From Zoogloeaceae bacterium (lineage in GTDB: Bacteria > Pseudomonadota > Gammaproteobacteria > Burkholderiales > Rhodocyclaceae): 64,000 nt of DNA. The notes beneath the pieces are model-generated. The model had not been told where the DNA came from, did not search any database, and saw only the letters and a list, made by a program, of their open reading frames with translations. Below, one piece after another: positions 1 through 8,253 of the stretch. A program made the position numbers and the translations under genes. Within the stretch, counting starts at the first letter, position 1. Each line of letters begins with the position of its first letter. The stretch lies in the NCBI GenBank assembly GCA_024235635.1, contig JACKMA010000005.1, forward strand, positions 124,001 through 188,000. The letters are read 5' to 3'.

Positions 1-556
1 CCGCCCGCTGCAGCGCGACGAGGTCGTTGCCGTGGTCCGCCAGGGTACCGGCGACGCCGCTGGCGGCGCGCGGATTGGCGTGCCACAGCAGGGCCAGGCC
101 GAGCGGCATCAGACAGCCGGCGCACAGCAGGCGGTCGCGTTCGGGGCGTCGGCAGATCGCCGCGATCGCGCGCGCGGCCAGGCCGCAGCGCACCGACAGC
201 GGCCAGAAGTCGCTGCGCAGCAGGCTGGTGTCGAGGCGTTCGAGGGCCTGCGGCAGCAGGCTCAGCAGCGACAGATCGACGATGCGCTGCATGCCGAACT
301 GGTTGACCGCACGCTCGATGCTCCAGTGCTCGCCGTTGGGCGAGTGCAGCGGCCCCGACAGCAGCTTGAGCAGGCGCGAGGCCAGCGGCGGACGCAGTTC
401 CAGTGCCCGCGACAACTGCAGCACGGTGCCGTTGGCGTCTTCGAGGATCAGCCGCAGCGCGGCGTAGTCCCGAGGCAGCGCCAATTCGGCGGAACAGCGT
501 TCCACCAGATCGGTTGCGCGCACCTGCGCGGTTTCGGTCATGGTCGCAGCGCTCAT
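1..556 (-). CDS. HDOD-domain protein, C-terminus cut by window edge
   Basis: About 185 residues are visible and the gene runs off the left edge. The translated start (MSAATMTETAQVRATDL) leads into a helical region with the HDOD pattern: alternating hydrophobic helices, LSRALELRPPLASRLLKLLS, then IERAVNQFGMQRIVDLSLLSLL. HDOD domains are HD-fold relatives without the metal-binding pair and act in bacterial signalling. I chose the start at 556 because its ATG overlaps the stop of the upstream HDOD gene in an ATGA arrangement, which suggests translational coupling of two related signalling proteins. An internal ATG at 541 is the alternative. The role is inferred from family only. Confidence 0.75.
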   Translation of the reverse strand, partial: MSAATMTETAQVRATDLVERCSAELALPRDYAALRLILEDANGTVLQLSRALELRPPLASRLLKLLSGPLHSPNGEHWSIERAVNQFGMQRIVDLSLLSLLPQALERLDTSLLRSDFWPLSVRCGLAARAIAAICRRPERDRLLCAGCLMPLGLALLWHANPRAASGVAGTLADHGNDLVALQRA

Positions 557-1404
557 TGGGAGCGCGGGTAGAACAGTGACAGGGCCGATGCCAGATTCAG
601 CTCCGCTTCCTCGCGGATCGTCGAGAAGTGCTCCGGCTGCAGGCCGGTGGACGGCCAGAGGTCGGGGTCGAGGTCGGCGGCGGCATCGTCCGATGCAATG
701 TGCCCATTCTCGGCGATCACGATATGGTTGGCCAGATAAAGCATCCAGGCGTCGCGGCTGTTGGCACCGGCCAGGCCCGGCTGATGCTGGGCGCCGATGG
801 CGACGCCGATCGCCGGTGGCAGCCCCCAGGCATCGGCCAGGCAGCCGCCGATCTCGGCATGATCGCAACCGACCACCGCACGTTCGATCGCCGGCAGGTC
901 GCCGTCCTCCTCGGCCGCCCGGTTGGCGGCGACGATCGCCAGCTCGGGCACCGTCAGGAACATCACCATGTGGCCGAGGTTGGCCAGCAGGCCGGTGACG
1001 AAGCCGCGCTCCTGGCGCTGTCCGGAGCTGACATGGAACGCTGCCCGGCAGGCCACCGCCCGCAGCACGCTGCTGCGCCAGAACGCCTCGGGATCGACGT
1101 GGCGGGATTCGAGGCTGGTGAAGGTGCGCGTGACCAGGATCGCGACCGACAGTTCGCGCACCTGCTGCAGGCCGAGCACGGTGACCGCGCGGCTGATCGT
1201 GTCGATGCGCTGGGCGAAACCGAACAGCGCGCTGTTGGCAACCTTCAGCAGGGTCGCGGTGAGCGCGGGATCGGACGCGACCAGCTGCGACAGTCGGGTG
1301 ACCGAGGCGTCGGGCGAATCGAGTTCGGCCTGGATGCGATGGAACACCGACGGCAGCGAGGCCAGCCGGTCCATGCAATGAACGAGTTCTTGGGCGGAGT
1401 GCAT
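553..1404 (-). CDS. HDOD-domain signalling protein
   Basis: A 283-residue protein that is almost entirely one HDOD domain. LASLPSVFHRIQAELD is near the start, followed by VTRLSQLVASDPALTATLLK, ANSALFGFAQRI and AVTVLGLQQVRELSVAI, the classic order of HDOD motifs. No output domain is attached, so it probably works through partner proteins. It overlaps the next HDOD gene by four bases (ATGA), so the two are very likely co-translated. It sits 31 bp downstream of the CDF transporter gene on the same strand and may be part of the same transcript. The specific signal is unknown. Confidence 0.85.
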   Translation of the reverse strand: MHSAQELVHCMDRLASLPSVFHRIQAELDSPDASVTRLSQLVASDPALTATLLKVANSALFGFAQRIDTISRAVTVLGLQQVRELSVAILVTRTFTSLESRHVDPEAFWRSSVLRAVACRAAFHVSSGQRQERGFVTGLLANLGHMVMFLTVPELAIVAANRAAEEDGDLPAIERAVVGCDHAEIGGCLADAWGLPPAIGVAIGAQHQPGLAGANSRDAWMLYLANHIVIAENGHIASDDAAADLDPDLWPSTGLQPEHFSTIREEAELNLASALSLFYPRSQ

Positions 1405-1435
1405 GCGTGCACTTTCGGCGCGGATTCGCCCGAGT

Positions 1436-2410
1436 TTAGCGCGGCTTGGTGATGACGCCGGCGTCGCCCGGGCGATTGGCCGTCGCCGCCGGCGGCATGT
1501 AGGTCAGCGGCTGGGCCGCCACCGGCTCCGGCTGGAAGGTCGGGTGGTCGATGCCGAAGCGCGTCCGCGCGCACTGTTGCAGACGCGCCAGCACGCGCGG
1601 CCAGTCGCCCATGTCGCGCAGGCTGACGTGGGCAGACAAGGCGATGCGCTGGTCGTCGAGTTCCCAGATGTGGAGGTCATGGACGCCACCGACGCCGTCG
1701 ACCGCGGCCAGTTCGCGGCCGACCTCGGGCAATGACAGAGTGCGCGGCACGCCGTTCATCAGGGTGTGCATCGCGGCGCGCAGCAGGCTTAGCGTCGATG
1801 CTGCGATCAGGCCGGCGATCAACATCGCCAGCAGCGCGTCGATCGGCATCCAGCCGGTGAGCTTGATCAGCATGCCCGAGGCCAGCGCGGCGATCGACCC
1901 GAGCAGGTCGCCGATGACGTGCAGCAGCGCGGCCCGGGTGTTGAGGTCGTGGCCGTGACCGGCGAGCATCGTCGCGACGACGATGTTGATCGCCAGGCCG
2001 ATCAGCGCGACCACGGTGACGGTATCGGCGTCGACCGCGCGCGGGGCGTCGAGGCGCTGCACCGATTGCCAAATCAGCGCCGCGATCAGCAGCAGCATGA
2101 ACAGCGCATTGGCGAACGCAGCCAGCGTCTTGCTGCGGGCGAAGCCGTAGCTGTGGCGCGGTGTTGGCGGACGGCGGGCGAGGACCGCGGCGAGCGCTGC
2201 GATGCCGAGCGCCAGGCTGTCGGTCAGCATGTGGCCGGCGTCGCCGAGCAGCGACAGCGAATCGGCATGCCAGCCGGCCACCGCCTCGATCGCGGCAAAG
2301 CCGAGGGTCAGTGCCAGGGCCAGCAGCAGGCGCCGCTCCGATCCCGCCGAGGGGTCGGCGTGATGAGCGTGGCCGTGAGCGTGTGCGTGGTGGTGATGGG
2401 ATTCGTGCAT
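1436..2410 (-). CDS. Cation diffusion facilitator (CDF) heavy-metal exporter
   Basis: A 324-residue inner-membrane antiporter of the CzcD/ZitB type, expected to export Zn2+ or similar divalent ions in exchange for protons. It begins with a His-rich segment (HHHHAHAHGHAHH, residues 5-17) and a second His pair lies in the TM4-TM5 loop (GHGHD). The two metal-site motifs are present: D57/H60-D64 in LLGDAGHMLTD (TM2) and H164-D168 in LLHVIGDLL (TM5). The soluble C-terminal domain carries VHDLHIWEL, typical of the family. The length is usual. Metal specificity cannot be read from sequence; Zn, Co or Cd are all possible. Confidence 0.93.
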   Translation of the reverse strand: MHESHHHHAHAHGHAHHADPSAGSERRLLLALALTLGFAAIEAVAGWHADSLSLLGDAGHMLTDSLALGIAALAAVLARRPPTPRHSYGFARSKTLAAFANALFMLLLIAALIWQSVQRLDAPRAVDADTVTVVALIGLAINIVVATMLAGHGHDLNTRAALLHVIGDLLGSIAALASGMLIKLTGWMPIDALLAMLIAGLIAASTLSLLRAAMHTLMNGVPRTLSLPEVGRELAAVDGVGGVHDLHIWELDDQRIALSAHVSLRDMGDWPRVLARLQQCARTRFGIDHPTFQPEPVAAQPLTYMPPAATANRPGDAGVITKPR

Positions 2411-2589
2411 GGCTCTGCGGCGAGGGCACCCGCCGGTCGGCGCGAGCGTCGCGACGTTCGGGCAGATGGCCCATCGGGTGCCCTGGTCCAGGTGGCGTGC
2501 TCTGTCGTCGTGGTCCGTAAGCTGCCCACGGCGGGCAACATGCCATTATCCCGGAAATGCCGGCACGGCGGCCAGCGGCCGCCGCGCGC

Positions 2590-4128
2590 TCACGGCAGGG
2601 GTTCGAGCAGCACCAGATCGACGCCGTTGGCGACCTGTGCGACCCCGACCACGTGGCGCAACTGCAGGCCGTCGCCGGATTCGAGCAGGATCGGCTCGCC
2701 TTCCCGAATCGCGCCGGCGTGGCAGAGCAGGCCGGATCCGGCCGCGCGACCCGGCAGTCGGCCGACGCGGATCACCGGCGTCGCATTGCCCAGGGAATCG
2801 GGCCGGGCGGGGTCGATGATCTGGCAGGCCTCGCCGCGGCTGCCGATCAGCTCGATGCCGAGCACCGAACTGCGCGGGCCGCGGAATTCGGCGCGCCGGA
2901 TCAGTCCGAGGTGCAGCTCCGGCCGACCATCCACCTGGACGCAGCACAGGTCGCAGACCTGGATGCCGCGCGGCGCGCTGGCAAGCTGGGAGAGCCCGAA
3001 GCCGGCGGCGCATTCGTCGATGATCATCCAGCGATCGTTCGACCCGGCGGCAGCGGGGGCTTCGCTGCGGGATGTGCCGAGGCGCGCCAGGATGTCGTCG
3101 AGGCCGATCGCCAGGGTCGCACGCGGCAAGAAGCGGTTGCGGCTGTACTTGCGCGGCCCGCGGCCGCTCCAGCGACTGGCCAGGCCGCTCAGGAAATCCT
3201 GGAAAAGGGGTTGCCGCGCGTCCCGTGGCAGGCCCAGCCGCGCCGGATCGACGCCGGCGGAGAGTCCGGTGAGCTGACGTTCGAGCCGCGCCAGCAATTG
3301 GCGGGTGTCGAGCATCAGCGAGCCGACCGCCTGCTGCCTGCGTTCGCCCGGCGGTGACGGCGGAATGTGGCGCCCGTCACAGTCGAGCGCATGCACGCCG
3401 GGCTTGCGCCGATCGGCTTCCGGCAGCGCGCCGATGGCGACGATACGCGCCAGCGCGCCGTGGCGTTTGAGGTAGGCGCGCAGTTGTTCGGTCGCGGCCG
3501 GATGCAGGCGGTTGGGGTCGGCCATCTCGAACAGCAGGGCACGGGCGTGCAGCCGCTCGATCTCGGACTGCAGCCGTTCGCGATGGCGTCCGGTGCGCGA
3601 CAGCGCCAACTGCGTGATCCGGCACAGCTGCCGCCAGCCCGATGGCGAGCTTCGCGCGTAGACGCGATGGGCGAGTTCCACGCGCTGCAAGACCGCCGTC
3701 GCGCCCTGGGTCAGGGCGATGTCGAAGACCGCTTCCTGGCTCTTGCGATACCAGCGCGGCACCACCGCCTGTGCGGCCGCCAGGTACCAGGCCGCGATCC
3801 GCTTGAACTGCACCAGAAAGGCGCCGATCAGGTCGGCCTCGGCGGGCGCCACGGCGATCTCGTCGCGCATCCGGGTGGCGTCGTGGCGGGCCAGCACGTC
3901 GGTCAGCGCGTCCTGGATCGTGGTCAGCGCCGCGATCGTCTCGGGTGCGCTCAGGCGCGCTGCCTGCAACATGTTCATGCGCTCGTCGATCAGCCTGACC
4001 GCTTCCTCGGGCCGTCGCGACTTGAGGCTGCCGAGCCACGCGTCCCGCTCCGGGCCGAGGCCGGCGCTGTCGTCTTCGATCAGCGCGATTGCGCCGCTCG
4101 GTCGCAACTTGTAGAGGGTGGCTAGCAT
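2590..4128 (-). CDS. Hypothetical 512-aa protein, possible PilZ-like C-terminal part
   Basis: I do not recognise a named family. The protein is soluble by eye, with no signal peptide or membrane segment. Residues 1 to about 230 are helical and charged; the middle is rich in Arg. The C-terminal third is beta-rich and contains WMIIDECAAGFGLSQ, which resembles the D-x-S-x-x-G motif of c-di-GMP-binding PilZ domains but with Cys in the Ser position. An upstream Arg-rich patch (RGPRKYSRNRFLPR) could supply the RxxxR half. Given the HDOD, EAL and GGDEF proteins elsewhere in the window a c-di-GMP role is plausible but unproven. It stands alone with 179 bp to the CDF gene. Confidence 0.7.
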   Translation of the reverse strand: MLATLYKLRPSGAIALIEDDSAGLGPERDAWLGSLKSRRPEEAVRLIDERMNMLQAARLSAPETIAALTTIQDALTDVLARHDATRMRDEIAVAPAEADLIGAFLVQFKRIAAWYLAAAQAVVPRWYRKSQEAVFDIALTQGATAVLQRVELAHRVYARSSPSGWRQLCRITQLALSRTGRHRERLQSEIERLHARALLFEMADPNRLHPAATEQLRAYLKRHGALARIVAIGALPEADRRKPGVHALDCDGRHIPPSPPGERRQQAVGSLMLDTRQLLARLERQLTGLSAGVDPARLGLPRDARQPLFQDFLSGLASRWSGRGPRKYSRNRFLPRATLAIGLDDILARLGTSRSEAPAAAGSNDRWMIIDECAAGFGLSQLASAPRGIQVCDLCCVQVDGRPELHLGLIRRAEFRGPRSSVLGIELIGSRGEACQIIDPARPDSLGNATPVIRVGRLPGRAAGSGLLCHAGAIREGEPILLESGDGLQLRHVVGVAQVANGVDLVLLEPLP

Positions 4129-4273
4129 CGGTGGGCGCGGGCGGGCGCGGGCGCCCGGGAATGGTTCCGTCCGTTTCTGGAGAGCCGAAGTCTATCCCAC
4201 GCCATCGCGCGCAACCGATGACAAACTCTACGGTTTGCAGAAATATATATGTTCGGAGCGGCAGGAGTTCACG

Positions 4274-5122
4274 ATGCGTATCCTGAGCTGGAACATCCAA
4301 TGGGGCCGGGGCGCCGACGGTCGTGTCGACCTTCACAGAACGATCGAACGGATTCGCGCCTGCGGCGCGCTGGACGCGATCTGCCTGCAGGAGGTGGCGC
4401 GCAACTGGCCGGGTCTCAAGGGGCAGGCGACGGCGATCGACGGGCCGGCCACGCTGGCGGCCGCCTTCCCGCAGCACACCATGCTGTGGGCGCCGGGATT
4501 GGAACGCGGCGATGGCGCTGGCGACAGCCAGGGCTTCGGCAATCTGATGCTGCTGGCCGGCGCGGTCGGCCAGATCTGGCGCCGACTGCTGCCGGCACCG
4601 CCGGACCCGGCAGAACGGAGCATGCAGCGGGTGTGCCTGGAAGTGGTGCTCGAGCGACCCGGTGGCGATCTGCGTCTGCTGACCACGCACCTGGAGTACT
4701 ACTCGGCATTGCAGCGCCGGGCCCAGGTGGCGGCGCTGCGATCGTGGCAGGGCGAGGTGCTCGCCGAGCGCAAGCAGGCGCGTTCGTCCCGTGTCGAATC
4801 ACTGTTCGGCGCACCCGAACGCCCGTCCGCGGCCGTGCTGTGCGGCGATCTCAATTTCGCCCCCGACGCGCCCGAGATGGGCATGCTGAGCGCGGCCGAC
4901 GACGGTCCCGCGCCGTGGTCGGACGCCTGGCGGGTGGTGCACGGCGCTGCCGCCCACGCCCCGACCGTCGGCCTGCACGGGGCCGAGTGGCCCGACCACC
5001 GCTACTGTTGCGACTATTTCTTCGTCGCCCCCGAACTCGAACGCCGCCTGTGCGGTATCGAGGTGCTGGCCGACACGCCGGCCTCGGACCACCAGCCGGT
5101 GCTGCTGGAACTGGCAGACTGA
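4274..5122 (+). CDS. Endonuclease/exonuclease/phosphatase (EEP) family hydrolase
   Basis: A 282-residue cytosolic enzyme of the DNase I/APE1-like EEP fold, which hydrolyses phosphodiester or phosphomonoester bonds with Mg2+. The catalytic signature is complete: ILSWNIQWG (Asn), CLQEV (Glu), TTHLEYY (His), CGDLNF (Asp/Asn), CDYFFV and the terminal SDHQPV (Asp-His). I chose ATG 4274 because GCAGGAG lies 7 bases upstream and homology begins there; the open frame upstream is not needed. The substrate is not predictable: DNA repair nuclease, phospholipase-like or nucleotide hydrolase are all possible. It is divergent from the gene at 2590-4128, so the 145-bp gap holds both promoters. Confidence 0.88.
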   Translation: MRILSWNIQWGRGADGRVDLHRTIERIRACGALDAICLQEVARNWPGLKGQATAIDGPATLAAAFPQHTMLWAPGLERGDGAGDSQGFGNLMLLAGAVGQIWRRLLPAPPDPAERSMQRVCLEVVLERPGGDLRLLTTHLEYYSALQRRAQVAALRSWQGEVLAERKQARSSRVESLFGAPERPSAAVLCGDLNFAPDAPEMGMLSAADDGPAPWSDAWRVVHGAAAHAPTVGLHGAEWPDHRYCCDYFFVAPELERRLCGIEVLADTPASDHQPVLLELAD

Positions 5123-5196
5123 GCGCCCCGGCCGAATGCGCGACGTCGCACCGAGACGTCGCGACACGACCGCCACGCCGTGCGCGGCGCTCGCCG

Positions 5197-6012
5197 TCAG
5201 TCGGTCGGCAGCGGCTCCACCAGTTCGCGGTAGGCGTGCCAGGTGGCGTGTCCGACCAGCGGCATGGCGATCACCAGACCGACGTGGAAGGTGACGAAGC
5301 CGAGAATCGTCATGCCGACGATGACGAAGGCCCACATCATCATCGTGAAGGGGTTCTTGAACAGGCTCGCGACGCTGGCCAGCATGGCCGTCACGGCGTC
5401 CTGGTTGCGATCGAGCATCAGCGGGATCGCGACCACGCTGACGGCGAACACGATCGTCGCGAAGAGCAGGCCGACGCACATGTAGACCAGCAGGAATTCG
5501 AGGTTCTCGAAGGCCAGGATCTGTTCGAGGAAGCCGGACAGGTTGGGCATTTCCTGGGTATAGAACAGCGCGAAGACGACCAGCGAGGCACGCGCCCAGA
5601 CCAGGAAGATGACCATCAGCACCAGTGCGAAGACGCCGATGTTGCCGGCGTTGCGCTTCCACACCACGGTGGTCGGCGACAGCGCGCAGGCCTCGCCACG
5701 CTCGCGGCGCCGGCTGATCTCGTAGAGCCCCATCGAGAAGAACGGGGCGACCAGCAGGAAGCCCGAGGTCAGCGCTGAGGTGTACTGGTAGGCGTGTTCG
5801 AAGACGAAGGTGATCAACAGCCCCATGCCGGCGAAGCAGAAGCCGTAGAACAGGCTCGGAATCGGGCACGAGCGCAGATCCTGCCAGGCCAGCCCGAGCC
5901 AGCGCCACGGCGAGGCGACCCGGATGTCACGCACCTTGGGGAAGGGCAGCGCCTCGGCGCGCCGTTCTTCCTCCTCGCGGGCCAGCTTGTCCGCCTGATC
6001 CTGCTCCTGCAT
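5197..6012 (-). CDS. DUF2189-family integral membrane protein
   Basis: A 271-residue membrane protein with a charged cytoplasmic N-terminus (QEQDQADKLAREEEERR) followed by about six hydrophobic segments. The DUF2189 hallmarks are visible: an early W-x-W-L-x-x-A-W-x-D segment (SPWRWLGLAWQDLR), PFFSMGLYEISRRRERGE, and the end motif LVIAMPLVGHATWHAYREL. The family is common in proteobacteria and has no established function; links to cytochrome oxidase assembly regions are known only by context in some genomes and are not seen here. The reading frame is intact. Confidence 0.88.
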   Translation of the reverse strand: MQEQDQADKLAREEEERRAEALPFPKVRDIRVASPWRWLGLAWQDLRSCPIPSLFYGFCFAGMGLLITFVFEHAYQYTSALTSGFLLVAPFFSMGLYEISRRRERGEACALSPTTVVWKRNAGNIGVFALVLMVIFLVWARASLVVFALFYTQEMPNLSGFLEQILAFENLEFLLVYMCVGLLFATIVFAVSVVAIPLMLDRNQDAVTAMLASVASLFKNPFTMMMWAFVIVGMTILGFVTFHVGLVIAMPLVGHATWHAYRELVEPLPTD

Positions 6013-6108
6013 ACGTCGCTCCTCTCAGTTCTACGATGGGGTCAAGGTCCGCCGCGGGCTCTTGGGGCCATTGCGGACGCCGTCGTGACGGCGGGCAGAC
6101 CCGATATT

Positions 6109-6906
6109 TTAATCCCTGCAGCTGCGCGAGAGCGCCTCGTTCAGCCGCGCCGGCTGCTCGGCCATGATGGCATGGCCGCAATCGGCGATGATTTCGGTCT
6201 GCGGCTCGCAGCCGCCCGAGCGCAGGGATTCCCGCAACAGCTCGATGCCGGCCGGCGGTGTCATGCGGTCGTTCTCGCCACAGATCAGCCGGACCGGACA
6301 GCGCAGTGCGGCGGCCGCGGCGGGCCCGCCGTCGTAGCCGTCACAGGCGGCGAGGTCGATCGCCAGCACGCCCGGCGGCTGGCGCGCCATCATCGCCAGG
6401 TTGGCAGCCTTCGCGGCGTCGACGTCGGGCCCGCCGTCGCCGGCCGCAAACGACCAGTGATTGACCATCGCGCGGGCTTCGTCCGGATTGCTGCGCGCCG
6501 CCTCGAGCAGCGCCGGCGCGACCCGCATCGGCAGCGTGCTGCCGACCAGCACCAGTGAGGCCACCCGCTCTCCGCCGCGGGACGCGGCTTCGAGCGCGAT
6601 CAGCGAACCCATGCTGTGGCCGACCAGGTGGACGGGCGCCGACACGCACGCCTCGAGCCGTGCGAGCAGCCACCCGGCCATCGCCTCGATCGAGGTCAGC
6701 GGCACATCCCGGTCGTCGCCGTGGCCGGGCAGGTCGAGCGCCAGCACCTGGCGCCCGGTGCCGTCGAGGTGTGCGTGCTGCAGGTGCCAGGTGTGGCGGT
6801 CGTGGCTCGCGCCGTGGACCAGGACGATCGGCCGCACGCGGACTGCGGACGAGTGCGCGTCATGCCGCCCGCGGGCGGCCGGCAGCGGCTGGGGTGCTTG
6901 CACCAT
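6109..6906 (-). CDS. Alpha/beta-fold hydrolase
   Basis: A 265-residue alpha/beta hydrolase. The oxyanion region is LVHGASHDRHTW (residues 29-40), the nucleophile elbow is GHSMGS with Ser98, an Asp-containing strand is LICGENDRMTPP, and the catalytic His is in IADCGHAIMAEQP near the C-terminus. This is the arrangement of MenH/BioH-like esterases and C-C hydrolases. No signal peptide is visible, so it should be cytosolic. The substrate cannot be assigned. It lies 22 bp downstream of the YdcH-like gene, so the two may share a transcript. Confidence 0.9.
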   Translation of the reverse strand: MVQAPQPLPAARGRHDAHSSAVRVRPIVLVHGASHDRHTWHLQHAHLDGTGRQVLALDLPGHGDDRDVPLTSIEAMAGWLLARLEACVSAPVHLVGHSMGSLIALEAASRGGERVASLVLVGSTLPMRVAPALLEAARSNPDEARAMVNHWSFAAGDGGPDVDAAKAANLAMMARQPPGVLAIDLAACDGYDGGPAAAAALRCPVRLICGENDRMTPPAGIELLRESLRSGGCEPQTEIIADCGHAIMAEQPARLNEALSRSCRD

Positions 6907-6928
6907 GTTGGGTCTCAGCGCTGGAGGG

Positions 6929-7141
6929 TCATGCCGGCTCGTCGGGTTCGAGCATGCGTTCGATCAGCGTGATCCGGTCCTTCAGCATCAGCTTGCGCTT
7001 CTTCAGGCGACGGATCAGCAGTTCGTCTTCGGGCGGGGTCTCGCTCAACTGGCCGATGGCGGTGTCGAGGTCGCGATGTTCGGCGCGCAATTCTTCGAGG
7101 CGCAGTGCCAGATTCGTCACATCTTCGAAGGTCTCGCTCAT
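6929..7141 (-). CDS. YdcH-like (DUF465) small coiled-coil protein
   Basis: A 70-residue, highly charged helical protein (MSETFEDVTNLALRLEEL...). It has the DUF465/YdcH layout: an N-terminal helix, EHRDLDTAIGQL, and the C-terminal RLKKRKLMLKDRITLIERML. Such proteins are short coiled coils of unknown function. The start at 7141 gives the family's usual length; the frame stays open far upstream but that extension is antisense to greB and is not real. Confidence 0.85.
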   Translation of the reverse strand: MSETFEDVTNLALRLEELRAEHRDLDTAIGQLSETPPEDELLIRRLKKRKLMLKDRITLIERMLEPDEPA

Positions 7142-7321
7142 TGCCGATCCGCTAAAGCCGGCGCCGTACGACGCCGTAATCGAGTACAAGGCTCGCGGTA
7201 TGGTATGCCCGGTGTCGATGAATGACAACACGGCGCAAGCCCTTGAAATGCGAGTGGCCGCACCCATTTTCGGGATGTACCCCGGAGGCCAGCGCGCTTC
7301 CGGACTTTCAGGAGGTTCGCC

Positions 7322-7555
7322 ATGCAGATTGTGTATAACGACCAGCAGCTCTATGTTGTCGATTACCCTGGCCACGATGCCATCGAGGTGATCGACAAGC
7401 GCCTCGGCCGTGGCATGGTGATCCGTGCGGCAGCCGCCCAGCGCTTCCGCGAGGAACTGGACGGCGTGATCGCCAACGGTTCGGACGAGGATGCTTTCGA
7501 TATACTCGTCGAACACTATGGCGGCCTGCTGCACCAGCCGGCCATCTACCACTGA
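7322..7555 (+). CDS. DUF3567-family protein
   Basis: A 77-residue protein (MQIVYNDQQLYVVDYPGHDA...) matching DUF3567, a small family restricted to betaproteobacteria and of unknown function. The family features are the N-terminal beta strands MQIVYNDQQLYVVDYP followed by GFEV/IDK-type and GVMIRAAAAQRFREEL-type segments (here AIEVIDKRLGRGMVIRAAAAQRF). A strong ribosome-binding site (AGGAGGT, 7310-7316) precedes the ATG. It is divergent from the YdcH-like gene across a 180-bp gap that must contain both promoters. Confidence 0.92.
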   Translation: MQIVYNDQQLYVVDYPGHDAIEVIDKRLGRGMVIRAAAAQRFREELDGVIANGSDEDAFDILVEHYGGLLHQPAIYH

Positions 7556-7588
7556 TCGCTTCTCCGGACAGGGCATCCTGCACGACGA

Positions 7589-8137
7589 TTGAACAAGGCG
7601 TTCGTTAAGGAATCCGACGACGAGGACGACGGCCAGGCTTCCCCCGAGCCGGCCGTTCCGGCCGGCCGCAACTACATGACGCGGCGCGGCTACGACGCCC
7701 TGCGCGCCGAACTCGACGAACTGGTCCGGCGCGAACGGCCGAAGATCGTCGAGGTGGTGTCGTGGGCGGCCGGCAACGGCGACCGCTCGGAGAACGGCGA
7801 CTACATCTACGGCAAGAAGCGGCTGCGCGAGATCGATCGCCGCATCCGCTTCCTGATCAAGCGCATCGAGACCGCGACCGTGGTCGATCCGTCGGAGCAG
7901 GGCCATCTCGAGCAGGTCTTCTTCGGCGCGACGGTGACCATTTGCGACGCCGACGGCGACCACGAGCAGCGTTTCCAGATCGTCGGTGTCGACGAGGCGG
8001 ATGCGGGTGCCGGACGGGTGAGCTGGATCTCGCCGATCGCGCGCGCGCTGATGAAGTCGCGCGAAGGCGATCTGGTGCGCTTCGACAGCCCGGCCGGTCC
8101 GCGCGAGGTCGAGGTGCTGGCGATCGAATACCGCTGA
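7589..8137 (+). CDS. greB: Transcription elongation factor GreB
   Basis: A 182-residue GreB. It binds the RNA polymerase secondary channel and stimulates transcript cleavage in backtracked complexes. The coiled-coil N-terminal domain carries the diagnostic NGDRSENGDYIYGKKRLREI block, with the acidic tip residues, and the FKBP-like C-terminal domain follows (FFGATVTICDADGD to VEVLAIEYR). A 28-residue acidic, Pro-rich extension precedes the core, as in many betaproteobacterial GreBs, and supports the TTG start at 7589. No good Shine-Dalgarno is visible. It is 33 bp downstream of the DUF3567 gene. Confidence 0.93.
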   Translation: MNKAFVKESDDEDDGQASPEPAVPAGRNYMTRRGYDALRAELDELVRRERPKIVEVVSWAAGNGDRSENGDYIYGKKRLREIDRRIRFLIKRIETATVVDPSEQGHLEQVFFGATVTICDADGDHEQRFQIVGVDEADAGAGRVSWISPIARALMKSREGDLVRFDSPAGPREVEVLAIEYR

Positions 8138-8182
8138 CGGCGCCGGGCGGGCCGTCTGCGTCCCCGAGTTGCGTCCGGGGGG

Positions 8183-8210
8183 CTTGAAATTCTCCAGGGT
8201 GGACCCATGT
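8183..8210 (+). promoter_or_regulatory. Sigma-32 (RpoH) heat-shock promoter of htpG
   Basis: The sequence has CTTGAAA at 8183-8189, a 13-bp spacer, then ACCCATGT at 8203-8210. The known RpoH consensus is CTTGAAA, 13-15 bp, CCCCATnT, so only one position differs. It lies about 45 bp upstream of the htpG start codon and upstream of a heat-shock chaperone, which makes the assignment strong. Transcription would begin around 8216-8218. Confidence 0.85.
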
Positions 8211-8253
8211 GGCCAATCACCACGAGACCAACCCATGAACGGAGTTCGAGCCG

